50,696 bases of DNA, taken from Polaribacter sargassicola (lineage in GTDB: Bacteria > Bacteroidota > Bacteroidia > Flavobacteriales > Flavobacteriaceae). How positions within the stretch are numbered: position 1 is the stretch's first letter; every line of letters begins with the position of its first letter. The stretch is taken from positions 1 through 50,696 of the forward strand of contig NZ_JAHDAU010000013.1 in the NCBI RefSeq assembly GCF_021991835.1, given 5' to 3'. The notes beneath the pieces are model-generated. The model saw only the letters and a list, made by a program, of their open reading frames with translations, was not told the origin of the DNA and searched no databases. Of the stretch, positions 10,182-18,640 are shown one piece after another. Made by a program: the position numbers and the translations under genes.

Positions 10182-11252
10182 TTATTTAGATATAAATTTT
10201 CCGTCTTCTTTTACCGTTAGTATTTTATTTGTGAATGGACTTTTAACTGATATATTCCATCCCATACTATGGGTTTCTAATTTCGGTTCTATTAGTTTTC
10301 CGTCTATTTTAATTTCTGATGTTTTTAATTTTTCTACTGAAGTAAAGTAGGCTTTGTTCTCTTTATAGTGCGCCGTTTGAATACGATACATTTTATATAA
10401 TTCCCATTTAATTTTATCGTCTTTAGGAATTATAAAATTGTTGTCTTTTTTAGGTGCTTGGGAAGAGAAAAACACATAACCCCATTTTTCTGGTTCATGC
10501 ATATTTATAACTCCCATTGGCGACCACACCCAATTGTATTCGTGTAAGCGTTTTCCGTTAGCATCTTTTTTTCTTTCGTATTTACCGTCTGTAATTTGAT
10601 AATCCCAGTTTACACGAGAAAAATTAACACGCCAAAACTTATCAGATGGTACATTCTTATGAAAATAACCTGTTTTATAAGCAGCCCATGGTATTGCTAT
10701 TTCTAAAACCCAACCTTTATCTACATCATTTGGATTATTTAGTGTTCCGTTTACTTTTACTGCTGATTTTAAACCGGTAATATTCCAATCATTTAAAACT
10801 ACATTTGCATTTCTGTATGGCTTAGATATAAATAAATCCCATGGTGTGTTTAACGCATTTATTTCTAACTCGTAATAATTATGTGTATCTCCATCGGGGT
10901 CTACAAATACTTCAAAATCGTTATTATGAAATATTATAGCATCTCTATCTTTTATATCTCCCCAAACATGAGGTTCTTCTATTTTTGCTAAAATATAAAA
11001 ATAAGTATCGTCCCAAAGCATTTTAGCCTCTGTCTTATACTTAGGTTGCTTAACACCTTCAATATCAATAAAAAGATTTGTCCACTGCACGGCATTCCAG
11101 GCAGCATCAGAGTCTTCACCATCAATAATAATTTTTTCTGATGTTTTGTAAGCTGTATATGTTTCTGGAATTATATCTTTTTTATTCTGAGCAAAACTTA
11201 GTACAGTTATACCACAAAATGCAAACCTCAAAAACGTATTTTTAAACTGCAT
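10182..11252 (-). CDS. Secreted CBM9-like carbohydrate-binding protein
   Basis: A 356-residue protein with an N-terminal signal peptide (FCGITVLSFAQ). Residues about 25-240 match the CBM9-like / DOMON-type fold found in Bacteroidota glycan loci. Recognisable parts are KIIIDGEDSDAAWNAVQWTN, an aromatic-rich core, FHNNDFEVFVDPDGDTHNYYELEINAL and GWVLEIAIPW. Such proteins bind sugars and sometimes occur fused to or beside GH10-like barrels. Here it directly precedes the GHL10 gene in transcription order, with an 8-bp gap, so the two may act as a pair (inference). The C-terminal 100 residues show no family I recognise. No catalytic residues are apparent. Confidence 0.8.
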   Translation of the reverse strand: MQFKNTFLRFAFCGITVLSFAQNKKDIIPETYTAYKTSEKIIIDGEDSDAAWNAVQWTNLFIDIEGVKQPKYKTEAKMLWDDTYFYILAKIEEPHVWGDIKDRDAIIFHNNDFEVFVDPDGDTHNYYELEINALNTPWDLFISKPYRNANVVLNDWNITGLKSAVKVNGTLNNPNDVDKGWVLEIAIPWAAYKTGYFHKNVPSDKFWRVNFSRVNWDYQITDGKYERKKDANGKRLHEYNWVWSPMGVINMHEPEKWGYVFFSSQAPKKDNNFIIPKDDKIKWELYKMYRIQTAHYKENKAYFTSVEKLKTSEIKIDGKLIEPKLETHSMGWNISVKSPFTNKILTVKEDGKFISK

Positions 11253-11262
11253 ACTCTGTATA

Positions 11263-12228
11263 TTATAAACTATTATTTTTTGTAAAATCTACAACTTCAC
11301 TAAGTTTACCAAAAGCCAAAGCAACAACTGTATCTGCAGCACCATAATATACTGCTAGTTTATCTTCTTTAATATCATGTAAAGCAGCACAAGGAAAAAC
11401 TACATTTGGCACATCTCCTACTTGTTCATAAGTTTCGGCAGGTCCTAATAAATAAGGTTGCGTTCTATATTTTACCTTATCAGGTTCGTTTTCATCTAAA
11501 AGTGCAGATCCCATTGCATACCTAAATCCGTTACATGTATTAATTACTCCGTGATAAATCATAAGCCAACCTTCGTCTGTTAAAATAGGAATTGGTCCTG
11601 CTCCTATTTTGGTACATTGCCAAGCACTATCTTCAAAATTAGAAGCTTTCATAACACAACGATGTTCTCCCCAGTATTTCATATCTGGGCTATAGCTAAT
11701 GTAAATATCTCCAAAAGGTGTATGACCGTTATCACTAGGTCTGCTTAGCATCGCATATTTACCATTAATTTTTTGTGGAAATAAAACCCCGTTTCTGTTA
11801 AATGGTAAAAATGCATTTTCGCACTGAAAAAACTCTTTAAAATCGAATGTATATCCAATACCAATTGTTGGTCCGTTATAACCATTACACCACGTAATCC
11901 AATATCTATCTTCTATAAAAACAACACGAGGGTCGTATTTATAATCAGACTCTATCATTTCGGTATTTCCGGCTTGCATCACAATAGGTTCGTGTTCTAT
12001 ATCCCAATTAATACCATCTTTACTAAAACCTGCAAAAATATTCATTTGCACTGCTTTATTATCGCAACGAAAAACACCTGCAAAACCATCTTTAAAAGGC
12101 ACTACAGCACTATTAAATATACTGTTTGATGAAGGAATATCATATCTATCTATAATAGGATTTTCATTATAACGCCACATAACATCATTACAGTTACTAG
12201 GCTTATCTTGCCAAGGTATTTGTTTCAT
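11263..12228 (-). CDS. GH130 beta-mannoside phosphorylase
   Basis: Cytoplasmic phosphorylase of family GH130. The closest functional model is phosphorolysis of Man-beta-1,4-GlcNAc (or beta-1,4-mannosides) to mannose 1-phosphate plus GlcNAc. No signal peptide is present, unlike all the hydrolases around it. The five-bladed propeller signature includes [20 protein letters not shown], a DYKYDPRV segment with candidate catalytic Asp99, [12 protein letters not shown] and [21 protein letters not shown]. The 321-residue length fits the GH130_2-type enzymes that act on the N-glycan core disaccharide. It is located 30 bp downstream of the symporter gene, which suggests the symporter delivers its substrate (inference). 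Phosphorolysis saves one ATP per mannose. Confidence 0.92.
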   Translation of the reverse strand: MKQIPWQDKPSNCNDVMWRYNENPIIDRYDIPSSNSIFNSAVVPFKDGFAGVFRCDNKAVQMNIFAGFSKDGINWDIEHEPIVMQAGNTEMIESDYKYDPRVVFIEDRYWITWCNGYNGPTIGIGYTFDFKEFFQCENAFLPFNRNGVLFPQKINGKYAMLSRPSDNGHTPFGDIYISYSPDMKYWGEHRCVMKASNFEDSAWQCTKIGAGPIPILTDEGWLMIYHGVINTCNGFRYAMGSALLDENEPDKVKYRTQPYLLGPAETYEQVGDVPNVVFPCAALHDIKEDKLAVYYGAADTVVALAFGKLSEVVDFTKNNSL

Positions 12229-12258
12229 TCTTATTATCTTTTGATATTTCTATATTAT

Positions 12259-14142
12259 TTACTCTGTATCTGGAAGTTTTTTTACTTTATCTAACCATGT
12301 AAATTTAAGTATGATTGTGGTTATTACAAAAACTAACAATGCCATTAATGTTTTTGGATAATCTCTAATCATAAAATAAATAGGCAATAAAATCATACTT
12401 GATTGCCAAATAATACCAATTACGCAATTTAGCATATCTGATATAAAATCTCCATTTTTAGTGATGGTATTATCATCTTTTTTAAGTTCGTTTAATACCG
12501 GTTTCCACCATCCCCAAGGACGTACGTTAAAATAAAAAGACTTTAATGTTTCTATATTTGTGGCTGGCGTAAATAAAGTTCCTAAAAAAGATCCCAATAA
12601 AGAAACCGAAAATATGATAGGAAAAATATAAATTACATCTATATGAGCACAATCATATAAAAAAGAACCAACCTCAAAATTATCTTTATTCATATCTACT
12701 AAAAACTGTAAGGTTGCTATTATTAATCCTGATGTCATTCCCCAGAAATAACCCCAACCGTTAAAACGCCACCAAATCCATTTTAAAAAATTAGATGCCA
12801 CATAACCGCCATAAAGTGCACTTGTAATCCATAATGTTATTGCATTTATAGATTCTGCGAAAAAGCCCATTATAACACCTAAAATTACAATAACAAAAGA
12901 GGTTAAATGACTAGCTTTTATATAATGAGATTCTTTTTCATTAGATTTATAATATTTTTTATAAATATCATTTACTACATAAGCTGGACCCGAATTTACA
13001 AACGCAGAAAAAGTAGACATAAATGCCGCCAATAAACCTGCTAACAAAAGCCCTTTTATACCAACAGGAACATGGTTATTAATTACTGTAGGTAAAATTA
13101 TTTCTAAATCGCCTAAACTTAAAGTTGAAGAAGCTGCCATAGACGGTGCTAAATATACCAAAGCTAAAACAACAATACCACCAATAAGTAAATAACGAGG
13201 TATAAATAAAATTAAGTTTGTAAAACCACTCATATAAGCAGCTTCTTTTACAGATCTGGTTGATAAAATTCTCTGCATATCATAACTTGGTGTTGGCCCT
13301 GCAATACTTGCAAACAATCCTTTAAATAAACACATACCTATAAAAGCACCAAACATTTTATAACCTTGTGTATCTACAAGTTTATTAAAAGCTGTAAGTT
13401 CTCCCGTCCAAGATCCTTCTATAGAATTTCCGAAGAAAATAGTACTCCATTCTGTAGAAATAATGTTATTAATTTCTACATCTGTAACAGTTACAAATGC
13501 ATAAATAGCCACCAAAACTCCTGATAAAACCATAATACCGTATTGTAAAACCTCTGTAGCTACTACAGAAAACATACCTCCTTTTATGGTATAAATAGTT
13601 GTTAAAAAGATGATAATTAGCGCATAACTTTGACTAGATGTTAATAATACAACATCGTTTAAAGCTAGAGTAATGTCCCAAGGTAAAATAACAGACATAA
13701 ATTTACCTACACCTTCAAAAAAGTAAGCTATAAAACCAACAGATGCTACAATTGCAAAAATGGCTACTATTAAATGTGATGCTCTACCTGCTTTATCGTC
13801 TCCAAAACGGGTTAAAATCCATTCAGAACCTGTCATTATATTCGACCTCCTAATCCATACGGCTAAGAAAACCATAATAAAGATCTGATTCCAAATTGGC
13901 CACATCCACATAAATAAGAAACTTTTTGCTCCGTAAAGAAAAAGTAAACCTACCATCCAGGCAGTACCAGAAACATCAAACATACCAGACCCATTACTTA
14001 AACCTAAGTAATACCATTTTATACTTTTACCTCCTAAAAAATAAGAATCTAATCCTTTAGATGCACGTTTAGAAATCCAAATACCAACTCCTAGAGTTAA
14101 TAGAATATACAGTACAATTATTATAAAATCTACACTATGCAT
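12259..14142 (-). CDS. Sodium/solute symporter (SSS family)
   Basis: A 627-residue inner-membrane transporter with about 13-15 hydrophobic segments. It begins VDFIIIVLYILLTLGVGIWISKRA, followed by SYFLGGKSIKWYYLGLSNGSGMFDVSGTAW, which is the SSS TM1-TM2 signature with the loop that contributes the sodium site. The SSS core motif continues in GLFASIAGPTPSYDMQRILSTRS and in LLLAGLLAAFMSTFSAFVNSG. Members in Bacteroidota glycan loci import mono- and disaccharides. Its ATG overlaps the stop of the upstream GH92 gene (TAATG, 1 bp shared), indicating translational coupling. The partner GH130 downstream is the only cytoplasmic enzyme of the operon, so Man-GlcNAc or free sugar uptake is the best guess. 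Confidence 0.92.
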   Translation of the reverse strand: MHSVDFIIIVLYILLTLGVGIWISKRASKGLDSYFLGGKSIKWYYLGLSNGSGMFDVSGTAWMVGLLFLYGAKSFLFMWMWPIWNQIFIMVFLAVWIRRSNIMTGSEWILTRFGDDKAGRASHLIVAIFAIVASVGFIAYFFEGVGKFMSVILPWDITLALNDVVLLTSSQSYALIIIFLTTIYTIKGGMFSVVATEVLQYGIMVLSGVLVAIYAFVTVTDVEINNIISTEWSTIFFGNSIEGSWTGELTAFNKLVDTQGYKMFGAFIGMCLFKGLFASIAGPTPSYDMQRILSTRSVKEAAYMSGFTNLILFIPRYLLIGGIVVLALVYLAPSMAASSTLSLGDLEIILPTVINNHVPVGIKGLLLAGLLAAFMSTFSAFVNSGPAYVVNDIYKKYYKSNEKESHYIKASHLTSFVIVILGVIMGFFAESINAITLWITSALYGGYVASNFLKWIWWRFNGWGYFWGMTSGLIIATLQFLVDMNKDNFEVGSFLYDCAHIDVIYIFPIIFSVSLLGSFLGTLFTPATNIETLKSFYFNVRPWGWWKPVLNELKKDDNTITKNGDFISDMLNCVIGIIWQSSMILLPIYFMIRDYPKTLMALLVFVITTIILKFTWLDKVKKLPDTE

Positions 14143-16391
14143 TAGTTATTTTTATTATTTCCCCAAGATTTATTTGGTGTGTCTCCCATTACAAAATGAA
14201 GTGTTCCGCCTTCTAAAATTGTTTTATGGGCTATTGAAGATTGATTAAATACTTGTCCGTTAAGAGTTGCAGATTGTATATAAATATTTTTAGATGATAC
14301 ATTTTCTGCTTCAATAGTAAATACTTTATCTTTTGAAATAGAAATTGTTGACTTATCAAAAATAGGACTTCCTATTTCATATTCTGTTGATGCTGGATTC
14401 ATAGGATATAAACCTATAGAACTTAAAACATACCAAGCACTCATTTGCCCACAATCTTCATTACCACTTAAACCATTTGGTGTTGTATTGTATTGTGTAT
14501 CTAAAATATTACGAACCCAATATTGCGTTCTCCATGGTTTATTTGCAGTATTAAACATATAAGCTATATGATGACTTGGCTCGTTACCATGTGCATATTG
14601 ACCTATTAAACCAGAAATATCTGCAGAAGTATTAGAACCTGTAATTTCTGAACTTTCTGTAAAAAGTTGCTCTAATCTATCTGTAAAAACATCATCACTA
14701 CCATGTAAATCAATAAAATTCTCAACATTATGAGGCACAAACCAACTGTGTTGCCAAGCATTACCTTCTGTATAATCTGTATGTTCTCTATGATTAGAAT
14801 ATTTAGGATCAAAAGGCACATTCCAAGATTTTCTATCATCAGATTTACCTCTCATAAAACCAGTTTCTGCATCAAACAAATGTTTGTACGCTTTAGATCT
14901 ATTTAAAAAGTAATTATAATCTTCTGTTTTACCTAAAGCCTTAGCCATTTGTGCTACACACCAATCATCATAAGCATATTCTAAACTTATTGTTACAGAT
15001 TCATCTAATAAATTATAAGGAATATATCCATACTTTTTATATAATTCTAATCCTCTTTCGTTTTGCATCATGGTAGTTTTCATTGCTTTATATGCTCTTT
15101 CTGCATCAAAACCTCTAATACCTTTTAAATAAGCTTCTACAATAACAGGTATAGAATGATACCCTGTCATAGTATTTGTTTCGTTACCGTAAAGCGTCCA
15201 AACCGGAAGAATTTTTTTAGTCTCATAATACGCTAACATTGTATTAATAATATCAGAAACTTTTTCTGGATCTAACAATGTAAGTAATGGTTGTTCTGCT
15301 CTAAAAGTATCCCATAAAGACAAGGTAGAATAAGCCGAATAATCTTTGGCAACCTCTATACTATCGTTTTCTTTTCTAAACTCACCGTTTTTATCACTAA
15401 ATGTTACTGGTGCTAATTGCGAATGATACATTGCTGTGTAAAAAATAGTTTTTAAAGAATCTACTGTTGTTTCTACTTTAATTTTAGACAAAGCCTCATT
15501 CCATGTACTATTTGCCTCTATTTTTACATCATTAAATTTATACTCATCTGTGTCTAAGTTATCTTTAGCATTTGCAATACTTACAGAAGATAGTGCAACT
15601 TTTACCAATAACTCATTATTATCATCTGTCTTAAAAAATAATTGTGCTGCAGTTTTCTTTCCTTCGACTACATTACCTTCTAAAACTTTTTTATCTGATA
15701 ACAATTCTTGATCTATTATAGGTTTAGAAAACTTTGCAACAAAAAATACTTTTTGATTTTTTGCCCAACCAGTACTATAACGGTAACCACTAATGGTATA
15801 TTTATCTTCTACATTAATAGAAGACTTTGTAGCTTTATCCCAATTGATACCAAAACCTAAGTCTACAACCAAAGATTGTGTATCATTTTCTTTAAAAGTG
15901 TATTTATGATAAGCAGTTCTTAATGTTGATGTTAACTCTACATTAACATCATGATCTTCTAAAAAAACTTGATAATATCCTGGAATTGATTTTTCATTTT
16001 TATGACTATAAGATGATTTATAAGATATAGAATCTCTAGAATCTGGCATAAAAGATAAATCTACTTTTTTATTTATTGGCATAAATAAAATATCTGCTAG
16101 GTCTCCAATACCAGTTCCACTTAAACTTAAATGACTAAAACCTACGGCTATAGAATCAGAATAATGATAACCAGAGCACCAATCCCAACTACTTCTTCCG
16201 TTTACAGGGCTTACTTGTAACATACCAAAAGGAACCGTTGCGCCTGGGTATGTATGCCCATGACCACCAGTACCTATAAAGGCATCTACATAAGTAGTTA
16301 AATTACTATTTTTTAATGTTTTATGTTTAATATTTTTTTTACAGCTAACTATAAAAATTAGAAGTAAAAAGGCAGGTATAATCTTCCTCAT
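14142..16391 (-). CDS. GH92 alpha-mannosidase lipoprotein, first gene of the operon
   Basis: Calcium-dependent exo-alpha-mannosidase with a lipoprotein signal (LLLIFIVSCKK, Cys17). Canonical GH92 motifs are present: VDAFIGTGGHGHTYPGATVPFGM, SLWDTFRAEQPL, QYAHGNEPSHHIAYMFN and GLSGNEDCGQMSAWYVL. The 749-residue length is normal. It is the promoter-proximal gene of the minus-strand operon and overlaps the symporter start by 1 bp. With the 6804 and 1197 enzymes it gives three GH92 paralogues in one operon, consistent with sequential removal of differently linked mannoses from high-mannose glycans (established for GH92 sets in other Bacteroidota; assignment here is inference). The divergent 129-bp intergenic region upstream separates it from the LytS-type kinase. 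Confidence 0.95.
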   Translation of the reverse strand: MRKIIPAFLLLIFIVSCKKNIKHKTLKNSNLTTYVDAFIGTGGHGHTYPGATVPFGMLQVSPVNGRSSWDWCSGYHYSDSIAVGFSHLSLSGTGIGDLADILFMPINKKVDLSFMPDSRDSISYKSSYSHKNEKSIPGYYQVFLEDHDVNVELTSTLRTAYHKYTFKENDTQSLVVDLGFGINWDKATKSSINVEDKYTISGYRYSTGWAKNQKVFFVAKFSKPIIDQELLSDKKVLEGNVVEGKKTAAQLFFKTDDNNELLVKVALSSVSIANAKDNLDTDEYKFNDVKIEANSTWNEALSKIKVETTVDSLKTIFYTAMYHSQLAPVTFSDKNGEFRKENDSIEVAKDYSAYSTLSLWDTFRAEQPLLTLLDPEKVSDIINTMLAYYETKKILPVWTLYGNETNTMTGYHSIPVIVEAYLKGIRGFDAERAYKAMKTTMMQNERGLELYKKYGYIPYNLLDESVTISLEYAYDDWCVAQMAKALGKTEDYNYFLNRSKAYKHLFDAETGFMRGKSDDRKSWNVPFDPKYSNHREHTDYTEGNAWQHSWFVPHNVENFIDLHGSDDVFTDRLEQLFTESSEITGSNTSADISGLIGQYAHGNEPSHHIAYMFNTANKPWRTQYWVRNILDTQYNTTPNGLSGNEDCGQMSAWYVLSSIGLYPMNPASTEYEIGSPIFDKSTISISKDKVFTIEAENVSSKNIYIQSATLNGQVFNQSSIAHKTILEGGTLHFVMGDTPNKSWGNNKNN

Positions 16392-16469
16392 AAAAATAAT
16401 GTATTGCTATAATAACATAAAAATTCATAAATTTAGCAATATTTAAAAGTAATTTAGACAGACAACCTA

Positions 16470-16488
16470 TTAACTTAGTTAAACATCA
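16470..16488. promoter_or_regulatory. Candidate operator between the GH92 operon and the kinase gene
   Basis: A perfect 13-bp palindrome, TTAACTTAGTTAA (16470-16482), runs into GTTAAACAT (16479-16487). Very similar GTTAACAT words occur three times upstream of the SusC gene at 18641. The neighbouring regulator is a LytTR protein, a family that binds short GTT-containing direct repeats. A shared operator is therefore plausible but rests only on word similarity. Confidence 0.3.
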
Positions 16489-16520
16489 ATAAACCTCAAA
16501 AAAACAAATCATTTTAAAAA

Positions 16521-17591
16521 ATGAATTTCAATTCTAAGCAACATTATCAAATTTCTTTAAAACACCATATTATTTTCTGGTCTATATACTTTGTTATAAC
16601 CGTTATTAGATGGGGAGGAATTCATGAAAATTATTTATACTCTTTAAAAACTACATTAATAGGTTTTCCTATAGAAATGATTTTGGTTTATTTAAATGTA
16701 TATGTGTTTATGCCAAAATTTGCTTTTAATAATAAAAGGTACACCACGTATATAGTACTAATTTTGTCTTCTATATTTTTAATGGTGTTGGCAAAGTTTT
16801 ATTTAAACTACTATTTATTAAGTTCTGATGCTTGGAAAGAAGGTTTAAATACCGCAAACAATATAACACTTACTTATATTTTAGATAACATGATTGGTGA
16901 GTTGTATGTTATTACTTTTGTAACTGCCATAAAAATTACTCTAGACCTTCTTAAAGAACAAAAAAGGGTCACTAGCTTAGAAAAAGCACAATTAGAAACC
17001 GAACTTCTGTTTTTAAGAACACAAGTTTCTCCTCATTTTTTTTTTAATACATTAAATAACATTTATTCTTTAGCTGTAGAACGATCTAAAAAAACTCAAA
17101 TAATTATTTTAAAATTATCTGAGTTAATGAGATATCTTTTGTACGAAACAAAAAGTAAAAGACAAACTTTAGAAAACGAAATACTTTGCATTCAAAACTA
17201 CTTAGATTTAGAACGTGTAAGACATAATGATGACCTAGAAGTAAACATGTCTATCTCTGGAAATATAGAAGATAAAGAAATAGCACCTATTCTATTATTA
17301 TCTTTTATAGAAAACGCTTTTAAACATGGTGCATACAAAAATATTGGAAAAGTAAAAATCGATATTGATTTTTCTATTAAAAATGATTTTCTTTTTTTTA
17401 CAATCACAAATCCAATGCCCGCAAACTCAGAACATGAAAAACCTTACAATCAATCTAGTGGTATTGGTTTAAAAAACGTAAAAAAAAGACTAGCTTTAGG
17501 ATATCATAAAAATGATTACAAATTAGTTATTAAAAACAATAAGAAAAGATTTTTTGTAAAACTTAGAATAAGAGTAGCAAACGCTAAATAA
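16521..17591 (+). CDS. LytS-type sensor histidine kinase
   Basis: Inner-membrane sensor of the His_kinase (PF06580) plus HATPase group. Residues about 15-140 contain four hydrophobic segments. The phosphoacceptor box LRTQVSPHFFFNTLNNIYSLA places His172 as the phosphorylated residue. The ATP-binding domain has an N-box (LLLSFIENAFKHG) and a G-box (SSGIGLKNVKKRL). No periplasmic binding domain is visible, so the signal is probably sensed in or near the membrane. The LytTR regulator gene starts 35 bp downstream. The pair sits between the divergent glycan-degradation operon and a SusC/SusD pair, the place where hybrid two-component or anti-sigma regulators usually sit, so it is the likely controller of the locus (inference). 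Confidence 0.92.
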   Translation: MNFNSKQHYQISLKHHIIFWSIYFVITVIRWGGIHENYLYSLKTTLIGFPIEMILVYLNVYVFMPKFAFNNKRYTTYIVLILSSIFLMVLAKFYLNYYLLSSDAWKEGLNTANNITLTYILDNMIGELYVITFVTAIKITLDLLKEQKRVTSLEKAQLETELLFLRTQVSPHFFFNTLNNIYSLAVERSKKTQIIILKLSELMRYLLYETKSKRQTLENEILCIQNYLDLERVRHNDDLEVNMSISGNIEDKEIAPILLLSFIENAFKHGAYKNIGKVKIDIDFSIKNDFLFFTITNPMPANSEHEKPYNQSSGIGLKNVKKRLALGYHKNDYKLVIKNNKKRFFVKLRIRVANAK

Positions 17592-17626
17592 TTACAAATT
17601 TATCTTTAAAAAATATATAGATACAC

Positions 17627-18337
17627 ATGAAAATAAAATGTTTAATTGTAGACGATGAACCTTTAGCAATAAATGTTATAAAAAACTACTTAGAACAAAT
17701 GGAAGGTTTTGAGGTTGTAAAAACATTTAACAATGCTATTGATGCCTTAAATTTTGTAAAAGACAACACAGTAGATGTTATTTTTTTAGATATAAACATG
17801 CCTGTTTTAGACGGAGTAAATTTTATTAAAAGTTTACAAAACCCTCCTTTAATAATTATTACTACTGCTTATCATGAGTTTGCTGTAGAAACTTACGAGC
17901 TAGATGTATTAGACTATTTAATAAAACCTATAGAGTTTCCTCGTTTTATGAAAGCTCTAAATAAAATAAATAGAAGACTAAAAACCAACATAGCACCTGT
18001 AGACAAAATAAATGATCGACCATATATTTTTATTAAGATTAATAAAAAGACTATGAGAAAAATATATTTAGATGAAATTTTAGTAATAGAGTCTTTAAAA
18101 GATTATTTAAAAATTAATACAACTACAGAAAAACACATTATACACAGTACATTATCTGGCTTTACAGAACAATTACCTTCTAGAGATTTTATAAGAATAC
18201 ACAGATCTTACACAGTAGCAATAGATAAAATAGACACCCTAGAAGGAAACAGCATTGAAATACAAGGTCTTAGGTATGTTATTGGTAGATCTTATATAGA
18301 TGATGTAAAACAAAAGATTCTTAAATCTTCTTTATAA
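17627..18337 (+). CDS. LytTR-family response regulator
   Basis: A 236-residue two-domain regulator. The N-terminal receiver begins KIKCLIVDDEPLA with the acidic pair Asp9-Asp10. FLDINMP carries the phosphorylated Asp55 and YLIKPIEF the conserved Lys. The C-terminal LytTR DNA-binding domain (about residues 135-235) shows IFIKINKKTMRKIYLDEILVIES, DYLKINT and FIRIHRSYTVAIDKI, the typical strands of this fold. It is cognate to the LytS-type kinase just upstream. Predicted targets are the GH92 operon and the SusC/SusD operon on either side, where repeated GTTAACAT words occur. Confidence 0.93.
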   Translation: MKIKCLIVDDEPLAINVIKNYLEQMEGFEVVKTFNNAIDALNFVKDNTVDVIFLDINMPVLDGVNFIKSLQNPPLIIITTAYHEFAVETYELDVLDYLIKPIEFPRFMKALNKINRRLKTNIAPVDKINDRPYIFIKINKKTMRKIYLDEILVIESLKDYLKINTTTEKHIIHSTLSGFTEQLPSRDFIRIHRSYTVAIDKIDTLEGNSIEIQGLRYVIGRSYIDDVKQKILKSSL

Positions 18338-18374
18338 CTAACAACTTTAAAACCTCTCTTACCCTCTTATCTTT

Positions 18375-18395
18375 AAAAAGTTACATACTTTTTTT
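18375..18395 (+). terminator. Weak intrinsic terminator after the LytTR gene
   Basis: AAAAAGT (18375-18381), loop TACAT and ACTTTTT (18387-18393) form a 7-bp AT-rich stem followed by further Ts. It sits 38 bp after the stop codon. The stem is nearly all A-T, so the call is tentative. Confidence 0.35.
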
Positions 18396-18511
18396 AATTA
18401 TTAGTTTTAATTTTAATAGCTTGTTTTTTATCTGAGTTGAAAAGTTATTCGTCGAAATTTTTATTTTTCAAGAAATAAAAAAAGTTAGATTTATTAAATA
18501 TTTAAGATATC

Positions 18512-18550
18512 GTTAACATTTATGTAACATATACTAAAATGTTAACATTT
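18512..18550 (+). promoter_or_regulatory. Three GTTAACAT-type repeats upstream of SusC
   Basis: GTTAACATTT occurs at 18512-18521 and again at 18541-18550, with TGTAACAT at 18523-18530 between them. The group lies 90-130 bp before the SusC start in a 303-bp gap (18338-18640) that otherwise holds only the LytTR-gene terminator and AT-rich DNA. Direct repeats at about one and three helical turns fit a LytTR binding array. No clear TAnnTTTG box was found; TAACTTTA at 18582-18589 is one base off. Confidence 0.4.
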
Positions 18551-18640
18551 TTTTCATTTAAATAATTTAAATGAACTAAAATAACTTTAAATATAATAAT
18601 TGCAAATCTTAATATTTTCAATCAATTTAATTCAACATCT

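Noticed and set aside
16392..16520. TAnnTTTG promoter for the GH92 operon
   Set aside because: No matching box on the minus strand was found, so only the palindrome is reported.
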